A stretch of DNA of 64,000 nucleotides from positions 170,434 through 234,433 of the forward strand of contig WOUS01000007.1 in NCBI GenBank assembly GCA_009772985.1, written 5' to 3'. Below, piece by piece: positions 18,725 to 30,200 of the stretch; position 1 is the stretch's first letter; each line of letters begins with the position of its first letter. The position numbers and the translations under genes are program-made. The notes beneath the pieces were generated by a model. That model saw only the letters and a list, made by a program, of their open reading frames with translations, searched no databases and had not been told where the DNA came from. This DNA comes from Anaerolineaceae bacterium (GTDB taxonomy: Bacteria > Chloroflexota > Anaerolineae > Anaerolineales > Villigracilaceae).

Positions 18725-21700
18725 ATGAAACTCAATCGTACCTTGCAGAGCATCGTCAGCGTTATCGTGGCTGTGGGAATGTTCGCCATCGCCCTGATAC
18801 CGGGACAATCGGTCAGCGCGGCCGGCGCGCTTTCCATTACGCCCATTACGTGGAACGTGGTCGGTCTTGACAGTAACAATGTCAATGTTGGGCCGAACAG
18901 ATTCCCGGTCGGGGCGCGGGTCTGCAACACGGGCGATACGGCGGTCACGAATGTGGCCTCCGCATTTGTGTGGGATACAACCGATCCATACATTGCCCTG
19001 CGGCCCGGTTCGCTGTCTGAATATACCGTGATCAATGGCCATGCCGTGCCGAGCCTGGCGCCCGGGGCCTGTACGGATTTCTATTATGAAGTCGAGATCA
19101 CCCGCAATTCTTCGGCATATGACCACATGGCGCGATATCACATCACCGCCACTGCCGACACCCTGGGTACAGTCAGCACCGCCACTCCGCGCGAAATTTA
19201 TGTCGAGCATCTCATCTCGCAGAGCCGTAACTCCACCACCGATGTAAAGTTGAATGGCGTTTCCATCCCTGCCGGCGGGACCATGGCGCTGCAAGTCGGC
19301 AATACGTATAGTATCCAGTTGGTCGGTTCGACTGCCACCAACGGTTACGAGCAGATCGAGAACTTCATCAATTTCCCAAATACCATTTTCAAGATCAATA
19401 GTGTAATCAGCACTTATTCGGCTGATGGCGGCACAGACCCGAATGCAGCCACCAAACTGTATGCGGATGGTTGCCGCTGGGAGAACGATCCGAACTCGCC
19501 CAACTACAGGTCGTGTCTGAGCGTCGGGAAATACGGGGGCAACGTAACAGTCACTTACAGCGTGACCATCATCGGCGGCGCGGGAACCAACCAGACTCTC
19601 ACCAACCTCATCTACGATTTCTCCGGCAGCAGTTATCACTACAATGCCGATTATTCCGTTGGGGGCCGCATTGCTGCCATCATTGATCCCGCCTCCGTCA
19701 CCATTGCGAAGGCTTTCACTCCTAGCACGACCATCGTCGGCGGCACTTCCACGTTGACCTTCACACTGCACAACCCGAACGGGGTGGCGCTCACGGGCGC
19801 CAATTTCACGGATACTTTCCCGACCTCGCCGGGGGCGATGGTAGTCGCCACGCCTGCAACCTACTCCACCAGCGGCTGCGGCACGCCGACCTTCGCGCCG
19901 GTTGCCGGCGCGGCCGCCATCTCGTTCTTGAATGGCACGATCGCGGCGAACGGCAACTGTACCATCAACGTGAACGTCACCGCCCCGGCGGCGGGGACCT
20001 ACAACAATACTTCCGGCCACCTGTTCATCGGCACGGTGGATACCGGCCATACTGCCAGCGCCAGCCTGACAGTCGGCACCGCTCCCCCGCCTCCCGCCTG
20101 CACGCCCGGCCTGGAACTGGCGCGCTGGACCATGGAAACCAGCCAGGGGACGGGTGTCCCTCCGGTGTATTCTTTCAAGGGAAGCAATGTCGCCAGCGCC
20201 ACGGCGAGTTACACTGGCACAGGCACACAAGCCATCAGCACTACCGAAGGTAATCCCCTGAACTCATGGAGTGGCACGGGATGGGGCACTGTCGTTCCCA
20301 CCTCGGCTACACAGCCCTATTTTGATCTTGTGATTGATACGAGCAATTTCACCGGGGTCAGCATCTCCGTGCAGTATTACATGAATCCTGGCGAGTGGGC
20401 AGCTCCTGGAAATAATAATATGTATGTCTATTCCAGTGCGGATGGCGGAGCGTTCTCCACGATAGTGAGTTTGGCCGCGACCAAGGGATCATGGCAGACG
20501 ATTCCCGCGACCGCTGCCGCGACGACAGGTACGACAACAACTACTTTTCGAATTAACGCGAGGGGCGCAAAAACCCTTACTGACCCGCTATACATAGATA
20601 ACATCATCATCACCGGCTGCGGCGTTGCCGTGCCTCCGACCATCACCAAGGCTTTTTCGCCCAACCCGATCGCGGTCAACGGCACATCCACGCTGACCTT
20701 CACTCTCACCAATGAAAACAGCGCGGCGTTGACTGGTGTGGCATTCACGGACAATTTACCAGCCGGTCTGGAAGTGGCCAACCCCACCGGCGCGGGCAAC
20801 ACCTGCGGCGCCACCTTTGCCCCGGCTGTCGGCGCGACAACGCTCACGGTCACGGGCGGCACCATCCCGGCCAGGGTCGGCGCGACGAACGGTTCCTGCA
20901 CGGTAACGGTGAGCATCAAGGCCACCACCGCCGGCCCGCATAACAACGTCAGCGGGTATATCTCGTCCACGCAGAGCGGACAGAACACCGGTCCGGGCGG
21001 CTCCGCCAGCGCCTCGTTGACCGCCATCCTGCCGCCGGTCATCGCCAAGCAGTTTGCCCTGAACCCGATCATAGTCGGCGGCTCGTCAACGCTGACCTTC
21101 GCCATCACCAATCCTAACCCCAACAACGCTCTGGCGGGGGTGGCCTTTACGGACCTGTTGCCCCTGAACGTAAGCGTTCCGGTCGCGCCGACTACGCCCC
21201 AGTGCGGCGGTGCGGTCGCCTCCGCGCTCGTTGGAGGCCGGTATCAGATCACCCTGGTTGGCGGGACCCTGGCGGCGGGCGGGTCCTGCACCGTAACGGT
21301 TAACACGATTACGAATGTTATCGGCAGTTACGCCAACCTCACCGGCAACGTATCGGCGACCACCGCCGGCAACGGAAACACCGCGTCCGATACACTGACG
21401 GTTACTGCGGTACACCCCGGCGTGTCGGTCTTGAAGCGCGTCTCGACCAGCCCGACCGGGCCGTGGACCACCTTCGTCGGCGTGACCGCTGGCGACAATG
21501 TGTATTATCAATTCACGGTGGAAAACACGGGCGATGTGGCCCTGACCTCGGTCAATGTGACCGACCCGACCCTGGCTGTGGGCGTCCTGCCTGGCTGCTC
21601 CTGGGCCAATATGCCTTTGTACGATGTGCAGACATGTACTTTTGGCCCGGTGGTGGCTGCCTCCGGTTCCCATGCGAACACCGCCACCGCGCACGGCACG

Positions 21701-24700
21701 TACAGCGGCACGGTCTACAACTCGAATCCCTCCACGGCCACCTACGCGACCACAGGCCTGACGATCGCCAAAAGCGTGGCAGAGAGTTATTTCACTATGG
21801 CTGGCGACGTTCTGCACTATAGTTACCTGGTGACGAACAGCGGCTCCGCGCCCCTGGCCGGACCGGTGACGGTCAGCGACGACAAATCAATTAACGAGGC
21901 CTGCCCGGACGTGAGTACGGTGGGCGATCTCGATGCCTTCCTGGACCCCGGTGAAAGCATCACCTGCACGGCAACCTATACAGTGACGGCGGGCGACGTG
22001 ACTGCCGGTTTCGTGACGAACATCGCCTCCGCCTCTGCGGGCGGGGTGACCTCGAACACCGACAGCAAGACGGTCGGCCTGAACCTGCCGGACCTGAGCG
22101 TGGCGAAGACGAACGATGCGGGCGGGACCGGGACGCTGGGTACGCCCTTCACCTGGACGCTGACGGTCACGAATACCGGCACGCTGGCCGCGACGTTCGC
22201 GGACGGGCAGACGATCGCCCGCGACCCGCTGCCTGTCGGCGCGACCTACGGTTCTCCCTCCGCTGGAAACTTCACGAATATCACCAACTCGGCGAACATC
22301 AATTGTTCGATTGACGGGAGCAACGTGCTTACCTGTACCGCCAGCGGGGCGTCGGTAACGGTCGGCGCGGCGACCGGCAGTTTCACGGTCACGGTCAGCG
22401 CCACGCCGACGGCGGCGGGACTTCTCGCGAACACCGCCACGGTGGACCCGAACAACAATGTCACCGAAACCAATGAAGGAAACAACACTTCCACGAACAA
22501 CGTGACGGTTAACAAGTCCAGCCCGACCATTGCAACCACTGCCAATCCATCCACCGGCACGGTGGGGACTGCGGCGGTGACGGGCGACACGGCTACGCTC
22601 ACGAGCGGCTACATCCCGACCGGTTCGGTGACGTTCACGCTGTATTCCGACGCGGCCTGCACGGTTGCCGTGCCCGGGATGAGCGGGAGCGGCGCAATCG
22701 CTGGCGGGACCGCCTCCTGGTCTGCGAGTTGGACGCCAACTGCGCTTGGCACATACTACTGGATCGCCAGTTATCCGGGCGATTCCAACAACAATGGCTT
22801 TACCACCTCCTGCGGCGATGCCAACGAGCAGATTGTCATCGGCAAAGCCAGCCCGACCCTTTCCACTACTCCCAATCCTGCAAGTGGAACGGTTGGTGTG
22901 ACGCTGAATGACACTGCCATCCTGACAGGCGGATACTCCCCGACCGGTTCGGTCACATTCAAACTCTTCCCGCCCACCGATCCAACCTGCTCCGGGTCGG
23001 CATCCTATACTGAGACGGACAATAGCGCGCCATACGCGACCACAACGGGCTTTGCGTCCACCTCCGCTGGTACTTGGTCTTGGGCGGCTGATTACAGTGG
23101 CGATGCCAATAACAACCCGGCGAGCAGCGTCTGTATGGCCGAGCAAGTGCCGGTGAACCAGGCCAGTCCGAGCATCACGACTACTGCCAGCCCGACGACC
23201 GGCACGGTGGGTGTGGCGGCGGTGACAGGCGATTCCGCGACCCTGGCCGGCGGCTATACCCCGACCGGTTCGGTGACGTTCACGCTGTATTCCGATGCGG
23301 CCTGCACGGCTGCCGTGCCGGGCATGAGCGGGAGCGGCGCAATCGCTGGCGGGACCGCCTCCTGGTCTGCCAATTGGACACCCGCGGCCGCCGGAACCTA
23401 TTACTGGATTGCCAGTTATGCGGGCGATTTAAATAACAATGGTTTTATCACCGCCTGTGGTGATCCCAATGAAGAGATTGTGATCGTTCTCGACCTCACG
23501 CCGGTCGCGGTCAATGACACCAACACCGCGGTCGAGAACGGCCCGGCGGTCAACGGCGACGTCTCCACGAACGACACCCCCGGCGACCCGCCGACGCCCG
23601 TCACCTCCGCGGTTGACGACGACGGCGACATCATCGCGCTCGGCGCAGCCTTCGGCACGGACGCGGGCGGCAGCCTGACGCTGAATTCAGACGGCACGTA
23701 CTCGTACACGCCCCCGGCCTGGGACCTGGTTCCGTCCGGCGGCCTGATCGAAGTCTTCACCTACACCATCACCGACGCCGACGGCGACACCGACACGGCC
23801 ACGCTGACCATCACGGTCACGGACAACGACCGGCTGCCGGTCGCGGTCAATGACACGAACACCGCGGTCGAGAACGGCCCGGCGGTCAACGGCGACGTCT
23901 CCACGAACGATACCCCCGGCGACCCGCCGACCCCGGTCACTTCTGCGGTTGACGACGACGGCGACCCGCTGGTCATCGGCGCGGCCTTTGCCACGGATGC
24001 GGGCGGCAGCCTGACGTTGAATTCAGACGGCACGTATTCCTACACCCCGCCCGCCTGGAATCTCGTTCCGTCCGGCGGACTGATCGAAGTCTTCACCTAC
24101 ACCATCACCGACGCTGACGGCGACACCGACACGGCCACGCTGACCATCACGGTCACGGACAACGACCGGCTGCCGGTCGCGGTGAACGACACCAACACCG
24201 CGGTCGAGAACGGCCCGGCGGTCAACGGCGACGTCTCGACCAACGACACCCCCGGCGACCCGGCGACGCCCGTCACTTCTGCGGTTGACGACGACGGCGA
24301 CCCGCTGGTCATCGGCGCAGCCTTCGGCACCGATGCGGGCGGAAGCCTGACCCTCAACTTGAACGGCACGTACTCGTACACCCCGCCCGTCTGGGATCTC
24401 GTTCCGCCCGGCGGCCTGATCGAAGTCTTCACCTACACCATCACCGACGCCGACGGCGACACCGACACGGCCACGCTGACGATCACGGTCACGGACAACA
24501 ACCGGCTGCCGGTCGCGGTCAACGACACCAACACGGCTGTCGAGAACGGCCCGGCGGTCAACGGCGACGTCTCGACCAACGACACCCCCGGCGACCCGCC
24601 GACCAACGTCACGTCGGCAGTGGATGACGACGGCGACCCGCTGGTCATCGGCGCGGCCTTCGGCACGGACGCGGGCGGCAGCCTGACCCTCAACTCGGAC

Positions 24701-27016
24701 GGCACGTACTCGTACACCCCGCCTGCCTGGAATCTCGTTCCGTCCGGCGGCCTGATCGAAGTCTTCACCTACACCATCACCGACGCTGACGGCGACACCG
24801 ACACGGCCACGCTGACCATCACGGTCACGGATCTGGTCAACAACCCGGATATTGCGATCGGCAAGACCCCCGCCAACCAGACGGTGGTGACAGGCTCGAA
24901 TGTTACCTTCACCCTGACGGTTACGAACCCCGGCGACGTCCCGTTGACCAGCATCGTCATCACCGACCCGGCCTGCGACTCGCTGACGGGTCCGCTCGGC
25001 GACACGAACTTTAACGACATCCTGGAGACCACCGAGACCTGGACGTACACCTGCACGGTGAACAACGTCACGGCTGACTTCACCAACAACGTCAGCGTCT
25101 CCGGCACCCCGCCGGTCGGTCCGAACGTGACCGACAACGATTCGGCTGACGTGACGGTTGACCACCCGGCGATCAACATTGCCAAGACCCCCGCCACACA
25201 GACGGTGGTGAGCGGCGCGAACGTTTCCTTCACATTGACAGTCACCAATCCTGGCGACGTGGCGCTCAGCAGCATTGTCATCACCGACCCGGCCTGCGAC
25301 ACGCTGACCGGTCCCTCCGGCGACGACGGCGATGCCATTTTGCAAACCACCGAGACCTGGACGTACACCTGCACGGTCAACAACGTCACGGCTGACTTCA
25401 CCAACAACGTCAGCGTCTCCGGCACCCCGCCGGTCGGTCCGAACGTGACCGACAACGACTCGGCCGACGTGATTGTCATTGGGCCGTCCGGCCTGACCAA
25501 GACCCTGGTCGCCGACAGCCTGCTGGCGACGGTCAACCCGGATGCGACGATTGGCGAGATCCTGACCTATGCCGTGACCGTCACCGTCCCGGCGGGCGCG
25601 ACGATGCCGAACGCCACCCTGACCGACATCCTGGACCATGGCCTGGCGTTCGTCAACTGCGAGAGCATCACCCCATCAGCAGCGACGGTAACAACCGATA
25701 TCAGCGGAGCGCCCTCGAACGACTTTTCGCCGGTCTGCAATGACCCGGTCAATCCGGTCGTCAGCGCCTATGGAAGCGCCGACCCGAGCGACCAGGGCCG
25801 CCAGATCGTGTTCAATTTCGGCAACGTGGCCAACAGCGACCCGGTCAACGACCGCACGATTGTCATCCGCTACCGCGTGGTGGTGCTGAATATTGTCTCC
25901 GTGGTGGACGGTGTGGATCTGCAGAACGACGCCCAGTGGGACTGGAGCGGCGGTTCGCTCGCCGTGGCCGGCCCGCTGGTGAATGTGGTGGAGCCGGGCA
26001 TGAGTCTGAGCAAAGCCTCCGATGCAACCATCCTCCTCCCCGGCGGCACGATCACCTATACCCTGACCGTTGGGTACGTAGGCGCGGGTTCCCCCGTGTA
26101 TGACGCGGTGCTGGTGGACCGTGTCCCGGCCGGCCTCGTCTATGTGCCCAGTTCGTTCGTGTTTGCGGGCGGCCAGCCCCCGGTCCTGCATGACAGCACC
26201 GCTCCAACCCTGCGGGCAACGTGGGCAATTTTCCAGAACACCGGAGGGCCGACCGTTCTGCGCTACCAGGTGACGCTGGGCAGCATCCCGTCCGGCGAGT
26301 CGGTGACCAACACGGCCAACCTGACCTGGACCAGCCTGCCCGGTAATGTCAGCGCGGCGCAATCACCGTACAACGTCAATTCGGTGGAGCGCGACTACGA
26401 TCCCGGCAGTTCGGTCAACATCTATGGGACCAGCAGCAGCGCGGTCATCGTCATCGGTGGCGGCGTGGGCGGGTTCATCCCCGTCACCGGCTTCGCCCCC
26501 GGGCGCGCGACCACGCTCCCGGTCCAGCCTGCAGCCGACGCGTACGCATCGCTGGGCGATCTGTGGCTGGAGATCCCGAAGTTGAACGTCAAGATCTCCA
26601 TCATCGGCATCCCGGTGAAGGGCAGTACCTGGGATGTGACCTGGCTCTCGAACCAGGCCGGGTACCTGCAAGGCACCGCCTTCCCAACCTGGAATGGCAA
26701 CTCGGTCCTGACGGCCCACGTCTACCTGGCGGATGGAACGCCCGGCCCGTTCGTGGCGCTCAAGTCGCTCGCCTGGGGTGATGAGGTCATCATCCATGCC
26801 TTCGGGCAGCGCTACGTGTACCAGGTGCGCGACAACCAGCGCGTCAAGCCGGACGATGCGACGGTGTTCCGTCACGAGGAAAAGCCCTGGGTGACGCTGG
26901 TCACCTGCCAGGGGTATGACGAAGCCAAAGGCACCTACCTGTACCGCACCGCCATCCGCGCCGTGCTGATGCGCGTGGAGCCGGAAAGCAGTTCGTCCTC
27001 TGCCCGAAACCGCTGA
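18725..27016 (+). CDS. Giant surface protein 1: DUF11, Ig-like and VCBS/cadherin-like repeats with C-terminal sortase domain
   Basis: ORF opens at 18701, but GGAGA spacing favours ATG 18725 (MKLNRTLQSIVSVIVAVGMFAIALIPGQSVSAA signal peptide). Four near-identical 112-aa repeats. C-terminus has IPVTGFAPGR, then a sortase domain with TAHVYLADG, TLVTCQGYDEAKGTYLYR. Confidence 0.9.
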   Translation: MKLNRTLQSIVSVIVAVGMFAIALIPGQSVSAAGALSITPITWNVVGLDSNNVNVGPNRFPVGARVCNTGDTAVTNVASAFVWDTTDPYIALRPGSLSEYTVINGHAVPSLAPGACTDFYYEVEITRNSSAYDHMARYHITATADTLGTVSTATPREIYVEHLISQSRNSTTDVKLNGVSIPAGGTMALQVGNTYSIQLVGSTATNGYEQIENFINFPNTIFKINSVISTYSADGGTDPNAATKLYADGCRWENDPNSPNYRSCLSVGKYGGNVTVTYSVTIIGGAGTNQTLTNLIYDFSGSSYHYNADYSVGGRIAAIIDPASVTIAKAFTPSTTIVGGTSTLTFTLHNPNGVALTGANFTDTFPTSPGAMVVATPATYSTSGCGTPTFAPVAGAAAISFLNGTIAANGNCTINVNVTAPAAGTYNNTSGHLFIGTVDTGHTASASLTVGTAPPPPACTPGLELARWTMETSQGTGVPPVYSFKGSNVASATASYTGTGTQAISTTEGNPLNSWSGTGWGTVVPTSATQPYFDLVIDTSNFTGVSISVQYYMNPGEWAAPGNNNMYVYSSADGGAFSTIVSLAATKGSWQTIPATAAATTGTTTTTFRINARGAKTLTDPLYIDNIIITGCGVAVPPTITKAFSPNPIAVNGTSTLTFTLTNENSAALTGVAFTDNLPAGLEVANPTGAGNTCGATFAPAVGATTLTVTGGTIPARVGATNGSCTVTVSIKATTAGPHNNVSGYISSTQSGQNTGPGGSASASLTAILPPVIAKQFALNPIIVGGSSTLTFAITNPNPNNALAGVAFTDLLPLNVSVPVAPTTPQCGGAVASALVGGRYQITLVGGTLAAGGSCTVTVNTITNVIGSYANLTGNVSATTAGNGNTASDTLTVTAVHPGVSVLKRVSTSPTGPWTTFVGVTAGDNVYYQFTVENTGDVALTSVNVTDPTLAVGVLPGCSWANMPLYDVQTCTFGPVVAASGSHANTATAHGTYSGTVYNSNPSTATYATTGLTIAKSVAESYFTMAGDVLHYSYLVTNSGSAPLAGPVTVSDDKSINEACPDVSTVGDLDAFLDPGESITCTATYTVTAGDVTAGFVTNIASASAGGVTSNTDSKTVGLNLPDLSVAKTNDAGGTGTLGTPFTWTLTVTNTGTLAATFADGQTIARDPLPVGATYGSPSAGNFTNITNSANINCSIDGSNVLTCTASGASVTVGAATGSFTVTVSATPTAAGLLANTATVDPNNNVTETNEGNNTSTNNVTVNKSSPTIATTANPSTGTVGTAAVTGDTATLTSGYIPTGSVTFTLYSDAACTVAVPGMSGSGAIAGGTASWSASWTPTALGTYYWIASYPGDSNNNGFTTSCGDANEQIVIGKASPTLSTTPNPASGTVGVTLNDTAILTGGYSPTGSVTFKLFPPTDPTCSGSASYTETDNSAPYATTTGFASTSAGTWSWAADYSGDANNNPASSVCMAEQVPVNQASPSITTTASPTTGTVGVAAVTGDSATLAGGYTPTGSVTFTLYSDAACTAAVPGMSGSGAIAGGTASWSANWTPAAAGTYYWIASYAGDLNNNGFITACGDPNEEIVIVLDLTPVAVNDTNTAVENGPAVNGDVSTNDTPGDPPTPVTSAVDDDGDIIALGAAFGTDAGGSLTLNSDGTYSYTPPAWDLVPSGGLIEVFTYTITDADGDTDTATLTITVTDNDRLPVAVNDTNTAVENGPAVNGDVSTNDTPGDPPTPVTSAVDDDGDPLVIGAAFATDAGGSLTLNSDGTYSYTPPAWNLVPSGGLIEVFTYTITDADGDTDTATLTITVTDNDRLPVAVNDTNTAVENGPAVNGDVSTNDTPGDPATPVTSAVDDDGDPLVIGAAFGTDAGGSLTLNLNGTYSYTPPVWDLVPPGGLIEVFTYTITDADGDTDTATLTITVTDNNRLPVAVNDTNTAVENGPAVNGDVSTNDTPGDPPTNVTSAVDDDGDPLVIGAAFGTDAGGSLTLNSDGTYSYTPPAWNLVPSGGLIEVFTYTITDADGDTDTATLTITVTDLVNNPDIAIGKTPANQTVVTGSNVTFTLTVTNPGDVPLTSIVITDPACDSLTGPLGDTNFNDILETTETWTYTCTVNNVTADFTNNVSVSGTPPVGPNVTDNDSADVTVDHPAINIAKTPATQTVVSGANVSFTLTVTNPGDVALSSIVITDPACDTLTGPSGDDGDAILQTTETWTYTCTVNNVTADFTNNVSVSGTPPVGPNVTDNDSADVIVIGPSGLTKTLVADSLLATVNPDATIGEILTYAVTVTVPAGATMPNATLTDILDHGLAFVNCESITPSAATVTTDISGAPSNDFSPVCNDPVNPVVSAYGSADPSDQGRQIVFNFGNVANSDPVNDRTIVIRYRVVVLNIVSVVDGVDLQNDAQWDWSGGSLAVAGPLVNVVEPGMSLSKASDATILLPGGTITYTLTVGYVGAGSPVYDAVLVDRVPAGLVYVPSSFVFAGGQPPVLHDSTAPTLRATWAIFQNTGGPTVLRYQVTLGSIPSGESVTNTANLTWTSLPGNVSAAQSPYNVNSVERDYDPGSSVNIYGTSSSAVIVIGGGVGGFIPVTGFAPGRATTLPVQPAADAYASLGDLWLEIPKLNVKISIIGIPVKGSTWDVTWLSNQAGYLQGTAFPTWNGNSVLTAHVYLADGTPGPFVALKSLAWGDEVIIHAFGQRYVYQVRDNQRVKPDDATVFRHEEKPWVTLVTCQGYDEAKGTYLYRTAIRAVLMRVEPESSSSSARNR
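22519..23490 (+). repeat. Three Ig-like repeat units in giant surface protein 1
   Basis: S(P)(T/S)(I/L)..T..P..GTVG....TLT.GY.PTGSVTF.L....C occurs three times. Confidence 0.8.
23501..24840 (+). repeat. Four tandem 336-bp VCBS/cadherin-like repeats, near identical at DNA level
   Basis: CCGGTCGCGGTCAA starts at 23501, 23837, 24173 and 24509, exactly 336 bp apart; encodes PVAVNDTNTAVENGPAVNGDVSTNDTPGDP...ITDADGDTDTATLTITVTDN. Confidence 0.95.
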
Positions 27017-27066
27017 CCTGTTCAGTTTTGAACCAGCGGTCGGAGACAGAGATTCACAATGAGTTT

Positions 27067-27100
27067 GGAGGCTCCGATGGCATCAGAGCCTCCTGTTTTT
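27067..27100 (+). terminator. Rho-independent terminator after giant surface protein 1
   Basis: GGAGGCTCcGATGgCATCaGAGCCTCC then TGTTTTTC. Confidence 0.85.
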
Positions 27101-27209
27101 CTGTTATTCACTTTTTAGTGAAAGCCGGTTGCGCTTTTAATCTGCCGGGATTAAACTCAATTTGTCCCGGTTTGCAGTTCCATTGTGATTCCAGACGGAG
27201 GGTTTTGCC

Positions 27210-30200
27210 ATGTCAGCCTTGCTCACCATTGCTCCTACAAACCGGTTGATCACTCGGATTGGCCGGAAGTTCCTGTTCATCCTCGTCGCGGGACTGCTCT
27301 TCACCCAGGCGGGAACCGGGTACACGGTCCGCGCCGCACCGGACCGTGAGCCGGCGGCCGACCCGCTCATCATTGACCCGCCGACCGTCACCCCGGCCGG
27401 CCTGGGGGATGCCATGATCGGCTCGACGGTCACGTTCACGGTCACCTTTAACAACAACGACCCGGAGAGCCAGACCGGATACGGCCCGTTCATCGAGTTC
27501 GAACTCCCAACCATCGGCGCCGACGGGGCCGGGGCGGCCACCGACGACGGCCTGACCTTCGTCAGCGCCAGTTACCTGGGCAGCCCCATCCCGTCCGGCG
27601 ACCTGTTCGTGACCACGCTCGATGCCGGCGGGACGGCAACCCATCCGCTCGTGCGCGACACCAGCGGCGCCTACATCACCGTCAACGGGACGGCCGGGAA
27701 CCAGTACGTGGTCATCCGCCTGCCCTTTGGCAGTTTCACCCCCGAACAGCCGCCCGCCACGGTCAGCGTGACGGTGCAGATGAGCAACCTGGCCGACCTG
27801 GGCGCCCCGCTCACTGTGCGGGCGCGCGGCGGCTACCAGTACGGCCTGACCCCGCTCGATGACTGGTGCTGCGAGAACATCGTCGCCACGTTGAGCGGTT
27901 ACACGACCGGCTCTGTCATCCCGACCGTGATGACCATGTCCAAGACCTATGCCGGCCCCGCCAATACTTCGGCTGAGACCGCCACCGGCCCGAACTTCAC
28001 CCGCCAGTACACCGTGGCGGTGGATATTGCCAACGGCCAGACGGTCACCAGCCTGACCATCACCGATTCCCTGCCAAACAACGAACAGTACGTCCCGACT
28101 GCCAGCGCCACCCCGGGCGGATACACCCTGGTGGACGAGCCGGTTTCCGGCGCGGCCCAGAACCCGCCGAACAACGACCTGATCGTGCGCTGGGCTTCCA
28201 TCACCGGCGGGGCGGGCGCGAGCGATGCCTCCACCACTTTTTCATTCTTCATCCCCAGGGACGACGCCAACGGGGCGCGGGTCATTGATCCCGCCACCGG
28301 CGTAGCGGCGCCATCCTGCAACCAGGCCGATGTTTCCGGGTCCTGGACGCCGGTCGACGCGCGCGACACGGGCCAGGTGATCACCATCGCCCCGGCCGGC
28401 TGCGAGCACATCCTGACCGACCGCTCGTTCGCCACCCAGAAGGGCGTGGCGGTGGTCGGCGGCGGCGCTCCCGCCGCGGGCAGCGCCCTGGAATACACCA
28501 TCGAGGTGCAGGTCTCCGATTTCTTCGCCTTCAACGGCATCTTCCTGACCGACATCGTCTCCGACGGCCAGTCCTTCGATGCCGGCTTTACCCCGCAGAT
28601 GACTGTGTCTGGCAACGGCTTCAGCATGGCCGCGGCCGGCATGACCAACTACACGGTCATCTCGAACAAGGACCTGACCGACGGCCCGCCGATTCCGCCG
28701 CTGGGACCAGAAAACCCGGCCACCGACGGCACGACGACGGTCACCTTCAACATCTCGAACGAAGTGGCAGCGCGCGCCGCCTCCCTGCCGGCTGGCGACG
28801 CCCGCACCCACGCCGAGGCCGGCCGCCTGCTGGGCGGCTGCGTTCCGCTGACCGGCAGCGCCAGCCCCGACTGCGGCGTCTACGACAACCTCGGGACGAC
28901 GGTCACCATCGTCTTCCGCACCGTCATCAACGAGGACTTCACCGACAACTATCCCTCCGGCGACTGGTCGGTCGACCAGGGCGACATCCTGGGCGATGTG
29001 GAGACCGTCACCGGCCAGCTGCTCGACACCCTCACGTTCAGCCCCAGCGGCCTTCCGCTCGTGACCGACGCCGCCGCCGCCTCCCTGACCATCGGCACCG
29101 GCGTCTTGAGCAAGGATATTTATGCCATCAACGGCACGCTCTGCCCGGATGCAGTCGTCTGCCCGGCGGGCGGCCCCTACCGCATCAAGCCCGGCGACGA
29201 TGTGACCTACCGCATCACCTACGTGATGCCGGTCAGCGACGAGGAGAACCTCGAATTTACCGACTACCTGCCGCTGCCGATCTTCTACGTTGCCGACCCC
29301 GACGCGAATGATTACCCCGCCCACAGCAACGGCCCGGCCTGGAGTTTCGTCCCGACCGTCAGCGCGGCGGTCCCGGCCTCCGGGGTGGCCAAGTTCGGCC
29401 CGTCCGATACCTTCTACGCCTACTCCGGCATTGCCCCAACCCTGGCGGCGAACGCCACCAACAACCGCCTGACCTTCGCCTACGGCGACTACGACGATCC
29501 GCGCAACCAGTCCACCACCGTTGACCTGCTCTTCACCGTCACGGTCTCCACCGAGCCTTTTGCCGACGGCCTGTACCTGACCAACCAGGCGCACGCCTAC
29601 GAGGGCAGCACCAACGGCGGCATGGTGACAGCCGACATCATCGTTCAGGTAATCCTGACCGAGCCGGTGCTGGTCACGAAAAAATCCGTCATCTGGACCG
29701 ATAATCTCAACGCCGCCTACAGCCCGGTCACGCCCGTCCCGCCGGTGACCTTCCTGGCCCCGGCAAACAGCCCGCGCTGGGCCGGCACGATCAACTCCAC
29801 CAACCTGTACAGCGGCGGCGCCAGTACGATTGACCACGACATCTCCGGCGTGGACGCGGGGGACATTGTCTCCTTTGCCATCGTCGTCGAGAACCAAGGC
29901 TCCAGCCTGAATGGCGCCTTTGACATTGACATTCTCGACACCCTGCCGGCCAACTTCCAGATGCCCTCCGCCGGCTACAACCTGCAGATCTATTACGGTG
30001 ACGGCACCGGACCGATTGCCTACACCCGCCCCGACGGCTCCCCGGCCACGGCCGGCGACCTCTTCACCACCGGCATCCGGCTGGTGGACCCGGTCGGCGT
30101 GGGCGTCTGCCAGGCGCATGATCCCACCCTGGGGAACAACGTCATCCTCATCACCTACGACACGCAAGTCAGCAGCGCCGTGACCCCCGGCACGCTGACC

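Noticed and set aside
23501-24840. Tandem repeats as CRISPR or satellite DNA
   Set aside because: 336-bp period is in frame and codes VCBS-like domains.
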